64,000 bases of DNA, from positions 1 through 64,000 of the forward strand of contig SVPR01000005.1 of the NCBI GenBank assembly GCA_015065785.1. The letters are read 5' to 3'. Shown in pieces: positions 25,467 to 35,334 of this stretch (the stretch's first letter is position 1; the number at the start of each line of letters is the position of its first letter). The translations under genes were made by a program, and so were the position numbers. Origin of the DNA: Oscillospiraceae bacterium (lineage in GTDB: Bacteria > Bacillota > Clostridia > Oscillospirales > Acutalibacteraceae). The notes below the pieces were generated by a model. That model saw only the letters and a list, made by a program, of their open reading frames with translations. It was not told where the DNA came from and did no database searches.

Positions 25467-27614
25467 ATGATAAACCACGATTTTTTTGATATTTCACTTA
25501 GTAAAAATGATGACAAACAGGTTATTTCTTACAGAAGTGGTACTTTAGTTTATGAAGAAACCTTTTACAACGGGGCATTATTGTCATCGGGCTACAATAG
25601 TGCAGGCTACCCTTTAAATGTTTTAATGAGTTTCCCTACAAGACTTAATAAAAATGACTTTTGTGAGCCTTTTGCATTTAATATTGAAATTGATGGTCAG
25701 AGTGTAGATTTTGACTTAGAAATTGAAAATTTTGAAACAATAAAAAATGAAAGCAATATTGAAAGCGTTCTGACTTTTAAAAGCAACATTAAGCCAATAA
25801 TAATTAAAATGCACACAGCTTTAGACGGCACTAATGTATTTTCAAGATATTTTGAAATTGAAAACACAGGTGACATTAGCTTGAATTTAAGCCGTTTAAG
25901 TCTTATTGCCGGCGGTCTTGAAACTCTTGACAGAGATAAAATTTATTCTTCTGATGTTAAGACTGACGAGATTTATTCAATAGGCTATTTTGACAGTGAC
26001 AAATGGGGTGAAGAAGGTCTTTTTAACTGGCACAGGTTAGATGCAGTTTCAACCTCAATTGACACTCGCTTTAATCGTGACCGCTTCCGTCAGCCTGTTA
26101 TATTTTTAAGAAACAATGTTACAGGAAAAATCTGGGTTTCAGAATTTAGTTACAGTGGTGGTTGTCGCTTTACATTTGACCTCAACGCACAAAACAACAC
26201 AGATGCACACCTTTCATTTAAAGCAGAAATTACGGGTCACAAGCCTTTATATGTAATTGCACCAAATGAAACATTTATTTCGCCTGAAATTCAGATGGGT
26301 TTAGTCGGGGGTGACCTTGACACCGCAGTTAATGAATTACATGCACACATAAGAAAATCTGTTTTGAATGTACCGGAAATTAACCCCGTAAACCTTTTAA
26401 TTGGTTGTGGTATGGGTGCCGAGCATTTAGATATGGGCGAAAAAATCTGCAAAGACTACATCCGCCAATTCAAAGAGATGGGTGGTGAAGTATTTATTGT
26501 TGACGCAGGTTGGGTCTGCCCCAAGGGTGAACAGGTAGAATGGGGTAACTACAACGGGCTTAATGTGCCAAACAAAGAACTCTACCCTGACGGAATCACT
26601 GAAATTGTTGACTACTGCCACAGCTTAGGTCTTAAATTTGGTCTTTGGATGGATGTTGAGTCACTCGGCAAACTTTGCCCACAATTCAAGGAAAATCCGG
26701 AATGGCGTGCAAATAACATTTTAAATGAGCAGACTGAACGATTTATAGACTTCACAGTTAAAGAAGCTGCCGAGTGGTGCGAAAGTGAATTAGAAAGAGT
26801 TATAGTAGAATATAAATTAGATTTATTAAGAGTAGATTATAACACCTCTTACCGCGATTACTTTAATATGCGTGACACAGGCACAGGCGTCACAGAATGC
26901 CTTACTCTTAAGCATTTTTATGCAGTTTATAAAATGTATGAGAATTTAAAAAAGAAATTCCCGAATGTAATTTTTGAAAACTGTGCAGGTGGCGGTGGTC
27001 GCTGTGATTTAAGCCAGATGAAGCATTTTAATCACACCTGGGGTTCAGACTGCCAACGCGCACCAAAATCAATTTACATTACAAACGGAATGACAATGTG
27101 CTTACCACCCGAAAGAGTTGACAGGCTCTTTGCAGGAATGGGTTGCCACGAGCACGGTTCACTCGATTTACAATTGAGAAACACTATGCTCGGTCATATG
27201 TCCTTAAATGTAATTGCTCCAATGGGTGCTGAAATCAACAAAAATCTTATGGAATTTGTAAAGCACAGTACAGATATTTACAAAGAATTTATAAGACCAA
27301 TGCTCCCGGATTGCTTGATTTATCATCATACACCTGAAACTGATACAGCATATAAAAATGGTTTCTCTGTTTTAGAAATTGCTTCACCTGATAAAACAAA
27401 AGGTGCAATTGCAGTATTCTCAACTGAAAACAATAACGGTAATTCTATTGTCATAAAACCAAAAGGTGCAAGTATTTCTAAAAATTATAAAGTAACTTTA
27501 GATAATGACAGAGCGTCTTTCAATATTTCAGGTTATTCTGCTATAAACAACGGAATTTTGATAAACCTTAATTCCGCTATGATTTCTGAATTAATTTTAT
27601 TTGAAGAAAATTAA
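25467..27614 (+). CDS. GH36 alpha-galactosidase-like enzyme
   Basis: 715 residues from the ATG at 25467, which lies 6 bp after AAGGGGTG; the GTG at 25458 lies inside that site. It has an N-terminal beta-supersandwich, a (beta/alpha)8 barrel (EVFIVDAGW; GLKFGLWMDVESLG) and a small C-terminal sheet. The likely nucleophile is D457 in LLRVDYN and the acid/base D528 in GSDCQRAP, with FENCAGGGGRCDL between them. GH36 enzymes remove alpha-galactose from raffinose-type sugars and galactomannan. Sequence details differ from classical AgaA/RafA (RVDYN instead of KWDMN), so a related alpha-glycosidase activity is possible. Cytosolic. Confidence 0.88.
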   Translation: MINHDFFDISLSKNDDKQVISYRSGTLVYEETFYNGALLSSGYNSAGYPLNVLMSFPTRLNKNDFCEPFAFNIEIDGQSVDFDLEIENFETIKNESNIESVLTFKSNIKPIIIKMHTALDGTNVFSRYFEIENTGDISLNLSRLSLIAGGLETLDRDKIYSSDVKTDEIYSIGYFDSDKWGEEGLFNWHRLDAVSTSIDTRFNRDRFRQPVIFLRNNVTGKIWVSEFSYSGGCRFTFDLNAQNNTDAHLSFKAEITGHKPLYVIAPNETFISPEIQMGLVGGDLDTAVNELHAHIRKSVLNVPEINPVNLLIGCGMGAEHLDMGEKICKDYIRQFKEMGGEVFIVDAGWVCPKGEQVEWGNYNGLNVPNKELYPDGITEIVDYCHSLGLKFGLWMDVESLGKLCPQFKENPEWRANNILNEQTERFIDFTVKEAAEWCESELERVIVEYKLDLLRVDYNTSYRDYFNMRDTGTGVTECLTLKHFYAVYKMYENLKKKFPNVIFENCAGGGGRCDLSQMKHFNHTWGSDCQRAPKSIYITNGMTMCLPPERVDRLFAGMGCHEHGSLDLQLRNTMLGHMSLNVIAPMGAEINKNLMEFVKHSTDIYKEFIRPMLPDCLIYHHTPETDTAYKNGFSVLEIASPDKTKGAIAVFSTENNNGNSIVIKPKGASISKNYKVTLDNDRASFNISGYSAINNGILINLNSAMISELILFEEN

Positions 27615-27619
27615 AAATA

Positions 27620-27660
27620 AAAAACAGCTCAAGTGTAATTCAAACACTTGAGCTGTTTTT
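27620..27660 (+). terminator. Terminator after GH36
   Basis: AAAAACAGCTCAAGTGT (27620-27636) pairs with 27644-27660, ending in T residues. Confidence 0.88.
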
Positions 27661-27697
27661 TTATAAATGTAATCCCCCAAATAAAAAGTGCTGATAA

Positions 27698-27982
27698 TTA
27701 TTTTTCAACTTCCGACAAGTATATCTTATATTCCTTGCTGAATTTCATATCACACACAACATCCAACACCATACCAGGAGTAGCAAATAATACAGCTATT
27801 GCCCCACCACCAATTATGAGACTCATATTACTGAATCCTGTTTGTGCTCCTATAAAACAAACAACTAATGCAATTATAAAACCTATGCAAACCAAAATTT
27901 TAGAGATATTTTCCAATTTTGCTGTTTTAGTTTTTTCTGCCTTACATTTTTTCTTAAACTCTTTTTTTGTCATTTTATTCAT
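27698..27982 (-). CDS. Small two-helix membrane protein
   Basis: 94 residues from the ATG at 27982, 8 bp after GGAG. The N-terminus is Lys-rich (MNKMTKKEFKKKCKAEK), followed by two membrane segments (about 30-48 and 52-72) and a charged tail. No family recognised. It lies downstream of the histidine kinase gene on the same strand, beyond a terminator, so it is probably a separate transcript. Confidence 0.6.
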   Translation of the reverse strand: MNKMTKKEFKKKCKAEKTKTAKLENISKILVCIGFIIALVVCFIGAQTGFSNMSLIIGGGAIAVLFATPGMVLDVVCDMKFSKEYKIYLSEVEK

Positions 27983-28072
27983 AATAAACACTCCAATCCT
28001 AATATCAATAAAACAACTGCATTATAAAATAAATCAACGGAAAATAAAAGTACATACGCCAAACTGTTTAAC

Positions 28073-28110
28073 AAAAATGCAAAAGTGTAAATTTACACCT
28101 TTGCATTTTT
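28073..28110 (-). terminator. Terminator overlapping the histidine kinase 3' end
   Basis: AAAAATGCAAAAGTGTAAA (28073-28091) pairs with 28092-28110 with one mismatch. The TAA stop of the kinase is within the hairpin. Confidence 0.8.
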
Positions 28111-29391
28111 GTTAACTAATATCACCGATAAAACAAATTCATTATTTTCACAGCTGATTGATAAGTTCCCGTTATACTTTAAAGCTAAAGTTTTTATACT
28201 CTTCAACCCATATCCATGCTCATTTTTTTGTTCTTTAGTGGTTTTCAGGTTATTAACATCTACTTTTGTGTTCACTTTATTAACCACTTCAACAGAAATC
28301 ATTTCACCTGAAGTGATAATTTTAAGATTGATTTTCTTATTATCATTACTTTCTAATTTTTCAGTTGCTTCAATTGCATTATCTAATGCATTACCAATTA
28401 AGACACCCAATTCTAATTCATCTATTTCAATTTTATTTGAAAGCCTGATTGATTCTTCAATAATTATCCCCCTGTCTTTGCACAAAACTTTTTTAGAGTA
28501 AATTATTGAATCTATAACAGGATTACCCGAATTCACTGCTCCCGCATCACCCGAAGCAACCGACATTTTATCTTTTATCAATTCAATAGCGTCTTCTGTA
28601 TTTTTAGTTTCTAAAACTGATATAAGTGATGTGTAAAAATTCTTACTGTCGTGACGATACTTCTTCAACGCTTCTTGTTGTGCATACAACTCTTTGTAGT
28701 GGGTTCGCTGCTCTTTCAAATGAACTTCAGCAAACGCCAATCGCTCTTTTGTAATATAAAAATTTTCCTGCTTATCAACAACAATCAAAATCAAAATGTT
28801 GGCTACTATTAAAAACATTGAAGCAATAAGCGCAGACACTTGAAACACTACTGTATCAATAATATAAGTGTACTTAAAAAGAATTATTATAATAAATATT
28901 GAAGTAAAAGGCAAAATTGCCGTTGATAATGAAAACCAGAAAGGATATTTTCCTGTATAACGAAGCGTGCTTGATTTTATAGGCTTCAAAATAGCAAACC
29001 CCATAAACTTTGCAAGAATAGTGCAAATTAAATTCATAATACTGTTTGACTGAATAGTGTTAATGTCTATATCTAACCCAATATTTATAGCCATAACTAC
29101 AATTATTTCCGCTAAAGCATTTATAACAACTATTGCTAATATCAGTAGTATGCGTTTTATCCATTTCAACTCAAACAATAAACTATGTAAAAATACGCAA
29201 AAAGCAAAACCTATCAGAATTACACTTGAACCCAAAAGCGAGTAAGATGACAGACTCAAAAAAAGTATAATTGCAGATAAACAAGCAAAATAAACTTTTG
29301 GCGTAAACTTCTTCTCGGCAAATTTTGAAAAGAACATATAACCTATGTACATTTCAAAAACCGAAGAAACAACTGAGTTTATTATCTGCAT
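28093..29391 (-). CDS. AgrC-like sensor histidine kinase (GHKL type)
   Basis: 432 residues. The N-terminal half carries about six membrane helices. A coiled linker leads to the H-box KKYRHDSKNF, the N-box LIGNALDNAIEAT and the G-box GYGLKSI, the pattern of peptide-sensing AgrC/ComD-type kinases. It phosphorylates the LytTR regulator encoded 1 bp upstream. No AgrB protease or AgrD peptide gene is visible nearby, so the signal is unknown. Confidence 0.9.
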   Translation of the reverse strand: MQIINSVVSSVFEMYIGYMFFSKFAEKKFTPKVYFACLSAIILFLSLSSYSLLGSSVILIGFAFCVFLHSLLFELKWIKRILLILAIVVINALAEIIVVMAINIGLDIDINTIQSNSIMNLICTILAKFMGFAILKPIKSSTLRYTGKYPFWFSLSTAILPFTSIFIIIILFKYTYIIDTVVFQVSALIASMFLIVANILILIVVDKQENFYITKERLAFAEVHLKEQRTHYKELYAQQEALKKYRHDSKNFYTSLISVLETKNTEDAIELIKDKMSVASGDAGAVNSGNPVIDSIIYSKKVLCKDRGIIIEESIRLSNKIEIDELELGVLIGNALDNAIEATEKLESNDNKKINLKIITSGEMISVEVVNKVNTKVDVNNLKTTKEQKNEHGYGLKSIKTLALKYNGNLSISCENNEFVLSVILVNKNAKV

Positions 29392-29392
29392 T

Positions 29393-30103
29393 TTACCACT
29401 TCTTTCTCATTAAATAATCATTGAACTTCTGTAATGCTTCAGTTCTTTTTCTGACACTTAACATAATTCTTTTATCATTAAAAAGCACCACATCGCTAAT
29501 ATCAAATCTTTTAATAAAATCCATATTTACTAAAAATCCCTGATGTGTTCTTATAAAACCGTGTGGTTCTAAAACCTTTAACATTTCAGAAAGTTTGCCT
29601 ACCGCTTCAAAATACTCATTTTCGGTATAAACCGTAATGTGTCGTCTGTAAGCTTCTATATAAAGTATTTGAGAAATCTTTATCTGATATCTTTCGTTTT
29701 GCCATTTTAATGATAATACCGAATTTAAGGTATTATATTTAGAAACAGCCCTGAAAAAAACATTTTTAAACTCTGCCTCTGAAATTGGTTTTACCAAGAA
29801 GTGTAGAGGTTCAACATTAAATGATTCAAAAACATAATTTGGGTGGCTCGAAATAAATATAATAATCACTTTTGAATCTTTTTTTCTTATTTCTTCAGCT
29901 GCTTCTATTCCGTTTAATTCAAGCATTTCTACATCTAAAAAAATAATATCATAGTTATTGTTATGGTTATACTGTTTCACTAAATCTTCCGCAGAAAACA
30001 AATCTTCAATTTCAACTTCAGATAACATATTTTTATATTTTAACAACTCATTTTTCAAAATATCGTGGATTAAAATATCATCATCACAAATGCAAATTTT
30101 CAA
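29393..30103 (-). CDS. AgrA/LytTR-family response regulator
   Basis: 236 residues from a TTG at 30103, preferred because AAAGAAGGTG lies 7 bp upstream; the GTG at 30127 has no such site. The receiver domain has DDD at 7-9, phosphorylation site D57 (IIFLDVEM) and K of LVKPIS. The LytTR DNA-binding domain (about 130-232) contains YRRHITVYTENEYFEAVGKL and FIRTHQGFLVNMDFIKRF. It partners the downstream kinase. Target promoters are unknown. Confidence 0.92.
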   Translation of the reverse strand: MKICICDDDILIHDILKNELLKYKNMLSEVEIEDLFSAEDLVKQYNHNNNYDIIFLDVEMLELNGIEAAEEIRKKDSKVIIIFISSHPNYVFESFNVEPLHFLVKPISEAEFKNVFFRAVSKYNTLNSVLSLKWQNERYQIKISQILYIEAYRRHITVYTENEYFEAVGKLSEMLKVLEPHGFIRTHQGFLVNMDFIKRFDISDVVLFNDKRIMLSVRKRTEALQKFNDYLMRKKW

Positions 30104-30274
30104 GTTAAACCACCTTCTTTCAAGCACTTGAAATTATAGTACCAAAAAAACAATGAATTGTAAATGAGTTGCGAGAAAAATATTGCTTTCTGAAAGTAAA
30201 CGGCTGTTTTTCTTTCTTTGCATATAACTCACCTTTTAGTGAATGCTAATAAAAAACAAAACAAGGTGATTTAT

Positions 30275-31993
30275 TTGAGTAATCGTTTAGAGCGTGAAAC
30301 AAGCCCTTATCTTCTCCAACACAAAGAAAATCCTGTTGACTGGTACACCTGGGGCGAAGAAGCATTTGCCCGTGCAAAGGAAGAAGACAAACCGATATTT
30401 TTAAGTATTGGCTACAGCTCTTGCCATTGGTGCCATGTAATAGCTCACGAGAGCTTTGAGGACAACGAAATTGCAGATTTATTAAATCGTTATTTTATAT
30501 CTGTTAAGGTAGATAAAGAAGAGCGCCCTGATGTTGACAGCGTTTATATGTCAGTTTGTCAGGCATTCACGGGCAGTGGTGGTTGGCCTATGAGTATTTT
30601 TATGGATTCAGACGGTAAACCGTTTTTTGCCGGGACATATTTTCCTAAAACTACTTTAAAAACCTTGCTTGTTGCAATACACGAGGAATGGACGAATAAT
30701 AAAAATGAATTATTAAAGCAGGCAGAAAAAATTATTGAGCATCTTAAAATCAAAAACAATTCCACAAGAAATGCCGATATTCAGTTAGCACATACCGCAG
30801 TGGCATTATTCAAACGAAGTTACGACAGAATTTTTGGTGGATTTGGCAGTGCGCCAAAATTCCCTACACCGCATAACATTATATTTTTACTTTCTTACTA
30901 CGAAAAATTTGAAACTCCGGAATGCCTTGAAATGGCAGAGCGAACTTTGATTCAAATGTATTCAGGCGGTCTTTTTGACCATATCGGCTTTGGATTTTCA
31001 AGATATTCAACCGACAAACGCTTTCTCGTTCCGCATTTTGAAAAAATGCTTTATGATAACGCGTTGTTGATACTCGCCTACTGCAAGGCTTATTCGGTAA
31101 CTAAAAAAGAGATTTATCTTGAAATTGCAGAAAAAACTGCTGAGTATATTTTAAGAGAAATGACAAGCGAAAATGGTGGCTTTTTCAGTGCTCAGGATGC
31201 AGACAGCGACGGTGAAGAGGGTAAATATTACACCTTTACGCCAGATGAAATTACAGATTTACTCGGAAGAGAAAAAGGCGAAAAGTTTAACAACCATTTT
31301 GATATTACAAAAAGAGGGAATTTTGAAGGTAAAAGCATACCGAATATTTTGCAAAGTGGCACTGATAGCAAAAGCTTCGAGACAGATTTAAAAGCTATTT
31401 ATGACTACCGCAAAAAGCGTTTTTCACTTCACCTTGACGACAAAATTTTAACCTCGTGGAATTCATTAATGATTTCTGCAATGTGTGAGCTTTATATGGT
31501 AAGCAAAAAAGAAGATTATCTTAAAGCAGCGAAAAAAGCAGACGATTTTATAAGAAATAATCTTTGTGAAAATGGCACTCTTTTTGTAAGCTACAGGGAG
31601 CAAAAGCGTGGTGTTAAAGGCTTTTTAGACGATTATGCAAGCTATATTTTTGCTGAATTACAATTATATAAAGCAACACAGGAACAAGGATTTTTAAATC
31701 GTGCAAAACAGTTGTGTGACAAGGTAATTACTGATTTTAAAGACACTAATAGTGGATATAATTTTTACAGCAAAGAAAGCGAAAAGCTTATTTTAAACCC
31801 AAAAGAAACCTATGACGGTGCAATTCCGAGTGGTAACTCGTTAATGGCTTATAATCTTGTTAATTTATTTAAAATTACACAAGACGAAAAATATAAATTG
31901 GAAGCAGCAGAACAGCTTGATTTTATTTCAGCCGACGCTATGCACCACCCGACCGCATACTCAATGTTTTTAGTGGCATTGTTGGAATTTTAA
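30275..31993 (+). CDS. YyaL/DUF255-type thioredoxin-domain protein (SSP411 family)
   Basis: 572 residues from a TTG at 30275, 6 bp after AAGGTGA. This gives the conserved family N-terminus [24 protein letters not shown]. The thioredoxin-like domain contains CHWCH ([15 protein letters not shown]). The remainder is an (alpha/alpha)6-like domain related to N-acylglucosamine epimerases. Widespread, related to human SPATA20; its biochemical role is not firmly known. Divergent from the AgrA/AgrC pair. Confidence 0.9.
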   Translation: MSNRLERETSPYLLQHKENPVDWYTWGEEAFARAKEEDKPIFLSIGYSSCHWCHVIAHESFEDNEIADLLNRYFISVKVDKEERPDVDSVYMSVCQAFTGSGGWPMSIFMDSDGKPFFAGTYFPKTTLKTLLVAIHEEWTNNKNELLKQAEKIIEHLKIKNNSTRNADIQLAHTAVALFKRSYDRIFGGFGSAPKFPTPHNIIFLLSYYEKFETPECLEMAERTLIQMYSGGLFDHIGFGFSRYSTDKRFLVPHFEKMLYDNALLILAYCKAYSVTKKEIYLEIAEKTAEYILREMTSENGGFFSAQDADSDGEEGKYYTFTPDEITDLLGREKGEKFNNHFDITKRGNFEGKSIPNILQSGTDSKSFETDLKAIYDYRKKRFSLHLDDKILTSWNSLMISAMCELYMVSKKEDYLKAAKKADDFIRNNLCENGTLFVSYREQKRGVKGFLDDYASYIFAELQLYKATQEQGFLNRAKQLCDKVITDFKDTNSGYNFYSKESEKLILNPKETYDGAIPSGNSLMAYNLVNLFKITQDEKYKLEAAEQLDFISADAMHHPTAYSMFLVALLEF

Positions 31994-31996
31994 AAT

Positions 31997-32030
31997 AAAA
32001 AGGTGTAGCAAAAAAAGCTACACCTTTTCT
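31997..32030. terminator. Bidirectional terminator
   Basis: AAAAGGTGTAGC (31997-32009 region) pairs with GCTACACCTTTT (32017-32028) across an A-rich loop; the T tract follows on both strands. Confidence 0.85.
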
Positions 32031-32031
32031 T

Positions 32032-34275
32032 TCACACTTCCCAACTATACTCCCCACCTTTTACGGTAGTGTTTATTTTTTTGCTTAAAATAATATTGAC
32101 CGTGGATTTTTCAGGTATCGTAATATTTACATTAAAGGTATTATTTTTAGTTTTATTCCATTCAACCTTTAACATTCCCTGTGGTGTTCTGATTTTACAT
32201 TTAATAAAATCTAAACCGCAATTTAAAATCGGTTTAATTGTGAATGTTAAAAATCCGTTATTTATATCACAAACACCTGCAAAGTGAGAGAATAAAATCT
32301 CGTCATAGGTTGCAAGAAAATAATGGTCTTTTGAGCGGGTTGTTGTTTCCCAGCTCTCCCACGCCGTAGTGTCACCGAATGTTAGCCAGTGCCCCCAGCT
32401 TGGGTATGTAGTCCCGGTTAAAACCTTGTAAGCTGTAGTAATTTCGCCATTATCAAGTAAAACAGGTAAGATAAATTTTGTGCCGATACACCCTGTGTCA
32501 AGGTGATAACCTTTACACTTGATATCGTTAACAAGAGTTTCTAAAACATTGTTTTTGTACTCTTTTGGAACTAAATTAAATGCTAACGGCAACAAATTTG
32601 AAGTTTGTCTGTATTTTTCTCTGTTACCCCTTTGCTCCCAGAATAAAGTTTCATAAATATTCTTTTCTTTATTAAAGAATTTTTCATTAAATGCTTTATA
32701 AATATGATTTCTTGCATTTTTATACTCTTCAATATCTTCATTGAAATTTAAATTTTCTGCAATATAAATCATACTTTCGAGCATTTTATAAACAAATGCA
32801 GTTCCGCAAATTTCGGCACCCTCTGAAGTATTCGGGTCAACCTCTTCATTTTCACTGCAAACGGGTGCAACCCAGTCAGCAAGTCCTTTAACTCCCCATA
32901 CCCATTCATTTTCTTTCAATGCTTCTGCTTGCATCTGTGCAAAACGCTTTAAGTCTGAATAAATCGACCTTACAAATTCTTCTGAATTACAAAAACGCAG
33001 GAGTGCTTCTGCGGTAAATACAAATGCAGTGTTCCATACGGGCGAATTCTGCCAACCCCAATTTGCACTCGGCACCATAACGGGAACTGAATTAAACTCT
33101 TTAAAGCAGTCATTCATTGTAGTTGTAAAGCTTTCTAAAAATAGCTTCAAGTCAAAATTATACATCATAGATGTAAGACCGCAGTTAAGGTCACCAAGCC
33201 AACCATTCTTTTCCCAGACGGGCGTATCTGTAGGTTTACCCTGTAAATTATTAAGAATTGTTCTGTGCATTAAAGCGTGTAAATCATTTATAAGTGCGTT
33301 TGAACAGTTGAATTCACTTATATGTGGGACATCGTTTGCTATTTTGTAAAGCACAATATCTTCGCTTTTAATTTCAGTCGAGCAACCTGCAATTTCAATA
33401 TATTTAAAGCCCTTATAGCTGAATTTCGGCTCAAAAGCACACACTTCACCATTACTGATAAATGTATCGTGCTGAATGTAATCATCGGGCCACCAGTTGC
33501 CGTCGTGCCCCTCACCCTTACCGATTTTCTGAAAAGTACCGTCTTTGTTTAACTGCTCCATATATGTAACTGTAATTTTAGTATCTTTCGGAACATTAAA
33601 CTTAATTTTAGCCCAGCCTGTAATCATCTCTGGTGCAGTTAATATGTAAGAGCCGTCAGGCTGTTTTTTAATTTCTTTAACCTTATATTCCTTAATTCTT
33701 TTTATTGGCTCTGCTTCCTGAAGAGTTAATTTGCCGGTTGGCGCATCCACTAAAATTGCATTATTAAATTCAAGTTCACTATTTCTCATATCGTGAGTTT
33801 CGCCACAGTAAATACTGTTTTTTGTAATAATACCATTAGTTGCAGCTTTAAAGGTTTCGTCACTCTTAATAATTTCAGTTGTGCCATCTTTAAACTCAAT
33901 AGCTAAATCTAAAATTAATCTTGGAGTATTTCTCCACGACGCTATATGCCAATTCCAGACTGTTGTAGGCTCATTAAAAAAGCTGTTACCGAGTTCAATT
34001 GTTATTTCATTTTCCTGCATTTTCAAAAAATCGGTAACATTAAAAGCTCGGTAATACACTGTACTGCTGTATTGTGAATGCGTCGGATTAAGCACACTGT
34101 CATCAGGTAAATTACCGTTTATTTTTGCTTCAAACAAGCCTAATCCACAAATATAAAGTGTGGCGGATTTTACCGACTTTTCTATTTTAAAATTCTTTTT
34201 AAAAATTGGTGAAAATCTGTCTTCAATATCAGTTGTAGCACCAATCCATTGTCCTTTAAAATTGTAATTTTTCAT
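32032..34275 (-). CDS. Second GH78 family alpha-L-rhamnosidase-like protein
   Basis: 747 residues with the GH78 order: N-terminal sandwich (SATLYICGLGLFEAKING), a middle module ending in FEPKFSYKGFKYIEI (282-296), the (alpha/alpha)6 domain and a C-terminal sandwich. The usual DCPxRDERLGW acid region reads DTPVWEKNGWLGD (350-362): the Arg residues are gone, but E355 could still be the acid. The substrate may therefore differ from that of the GH78 at 2974. ATG at 34275 behind AAGGTGA. It is 7 bp downstream of the 350-residue unknown gene on the same strand, so read-through is possible. Confidence 0.85.
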   Translation of the reverse strand: MKNYNFKGQWIGATTDIEDRFSPIFKKNFKIEKSVKSATLYICGLGLFEAKINGNLPDDSVLNPTHSQYSSTVYYRAFNVTDFLKMQENEITIELGNSFFNEPTTVWNWHIASWRNTPRLILDLAIEFKDGTTEIIKSDETFKAATNGIITKNSIYCGETHDMRNSELEFNNAILVDAPTGKLTLQEAEPIKRIKEYKVKEIKKQPDGSYILTAPEMITGWAKIKFNVPKDTKITVTYMEQLNKDGTFQKIGKGEGHDGNWWPDDYIQHDTFISNGEVCAFEPKFSYKGFKYIEIAGCSTEIKSEDIVLYKIANDVPHISEFNCSNALINDLHALMHRTILNNLQGKPTDTPVWEKNGWLGDLNCGLTSMMYNFDLKLFLESFTTTMNDCFKEFNSVPVMVPSANWGWQNSPVWNTAFVFTAEALLRFCNSEEFVRSIYSDLKRFAQMQAEALKENEWVWGVKGLADWVAPVCSENEEVDPNTSEGAEICGTAFVYKMLESMIYIAENLNFNEDIEEYKNARNHIYKAFNEKFFNKEKNIYETLFWEQRGNREKYRQTSNLLPLAFNLVPKEYKNNVLETLVNDIKCKGYHLDTGCIGTKFILPVLLDNGEITTAYKVLTGTTYPSWGHWLTFGDTTAWESWETTTRSKDHYFLATYDEILFSHFAGVCDINNGFLTFTIKPILNCGLDFIKCKIRTPQGMLKVEWNKTKNNTFNVNITIPEKSTVNIILSKKINTTVKGGEYSWEV

Positions 34276-34281
34276 AAATTA

Positions 34282-35334
34282 TCACCTTAATTCGTAGTCG
34301 AGAATTTCCGTCAATGACGATTTTTGCATATCAGATATACTTGCCGTTTTATATTCAAAGTCATAATCATAATAATCGAAATCCTCATCCTGTGCAACAA
34401 GCTTTTCGTTGTCACAGCCCAGATATGCAGAATATCTCACTCGTTTCTTTTGGTTTGTTAATTCGTCTGTAATTCTTTTTTGCCTTGTAACTCTTGCACC
34501 AAACACAAAAAGCCTGAACATAAATATTATTATTTCTCTGTGTGACCTTAAATATCTGTCCACATCTTCTGAAAGTCTTTCGCAGGTATCCCCAATATAA
34601 GAAAGCAAAAGCCACATTGTGCAGTTGCACACCCAGTTTTTTATTCTGAATTTTATGTCAGAATCACTTGCCTCCGCTTCACTTTTGCCACTATCTAAAT
34701 AAACGCTTATTGTATCAATAAACTTTTCAAAAGCTTCTTCATCACATTCGGGAAAAGCTTCTGAGTCAAGCTCTGAAACATAGTCGCAAAAAACATCGTA
34801 CACATCGCCACCATAAAAAAGATGAGGATTGTAGCTGAATTTTGCTTTTCCCTCTGTTATAAAATCAAGGGAATTATCAGTAATATTAAAAATAGGTCTT
34901 CTTATTTTTTTGTTATTAACTTCAAAGACAACCGACCTGGAATAATATAAAAAATCTTCGAGCTGCTTCGGGATAAATATATTTCTATAATTTTTATCAC
35001 TCTTTAAAGCATCAGCAATAATTTCAACCGCATCAGCAGAAAAAAGATTTTCACCCTCTAACTCCGACCAGAATGACGCAATGTTATTTTCACCAAGCAA
35101 AAGGCTGTTTGGTGTTTTTTCTGAATAGCACGACAATGCATATAAATCATCTAAATAAATATTTCTGTTGCCGTTTCTTAAAAGATTATTTTTTCGTTGC
35201 TTGCATTTATCTTTATCTGATTTTTTATCTGGGTAGCATAAAGCAAGTGACGAAAACTCCTGTTCGGTAGTAACTTCTCTGAAGTTATGCAACAAATTTT
35301 CACGCCACACGCTGAATTCAAGAATTTCACTCAC
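34282..35334 (-). CDS. Unrecognised 350-residue protein with possible HTH N-terminus
   Basis: GTG start at 35334, overlapping the upstream gene by 8 bp. Residues 17-83 end in LYALSCYSEKTPNSLLLGE, which resembles the last helix of XRE domains (...LAxxxxVSxDYLLGE), so a DNA-binding domain is possible. The middle is acidic. Residues about 235-290 contain an aromatic and hydrophobic helix pair (NCTMWLLLSYIGDTCERL; REIIIFMFRLFVFGARVTRQ). The C-terminus is Asp/Tyr-rich (DEDFDYYDYDFEY). No known family. It belongs to the divergent island centred at 36.1 kb. Confidence 0.6.
   Translation of the reverse strand: MSEILEFSVWRENLLHNFREVTTEQEFSSLALCYPDKKSDKDKCKQRKNNLLRNGNRNIYLDDLYALSCYSEKTPNSLLLGENNIASFWSELEGENLFSADAVEIIADALKSDKNYRNIFIPKQLEDFLYYSRSVVFEVNNKKIRRPIFNITDNSLDFITEGKAKFSYNPHLFYGGDVYDVFCDYVSELDSEAFPECDEEAFEKFIDTISVYLDSGKSEAEASDSDIKFRIKNWVCNCTMWLLLSYIGDTCERLSEDVDRYLRSHREIIIFMFRLFVFGARVTRQKRITDELTNQKKRVRYSAYLGCDNEKLVAQDEDFDYYDYDFEYKTASISDMQKSSLTEILDYELR

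Noticed and set aside
27648-28115. 155-residue plus-strand frame
   Set aside because: Starts in the GH36 terminator and runs antisense to the small membrane protein; no ribosome site.
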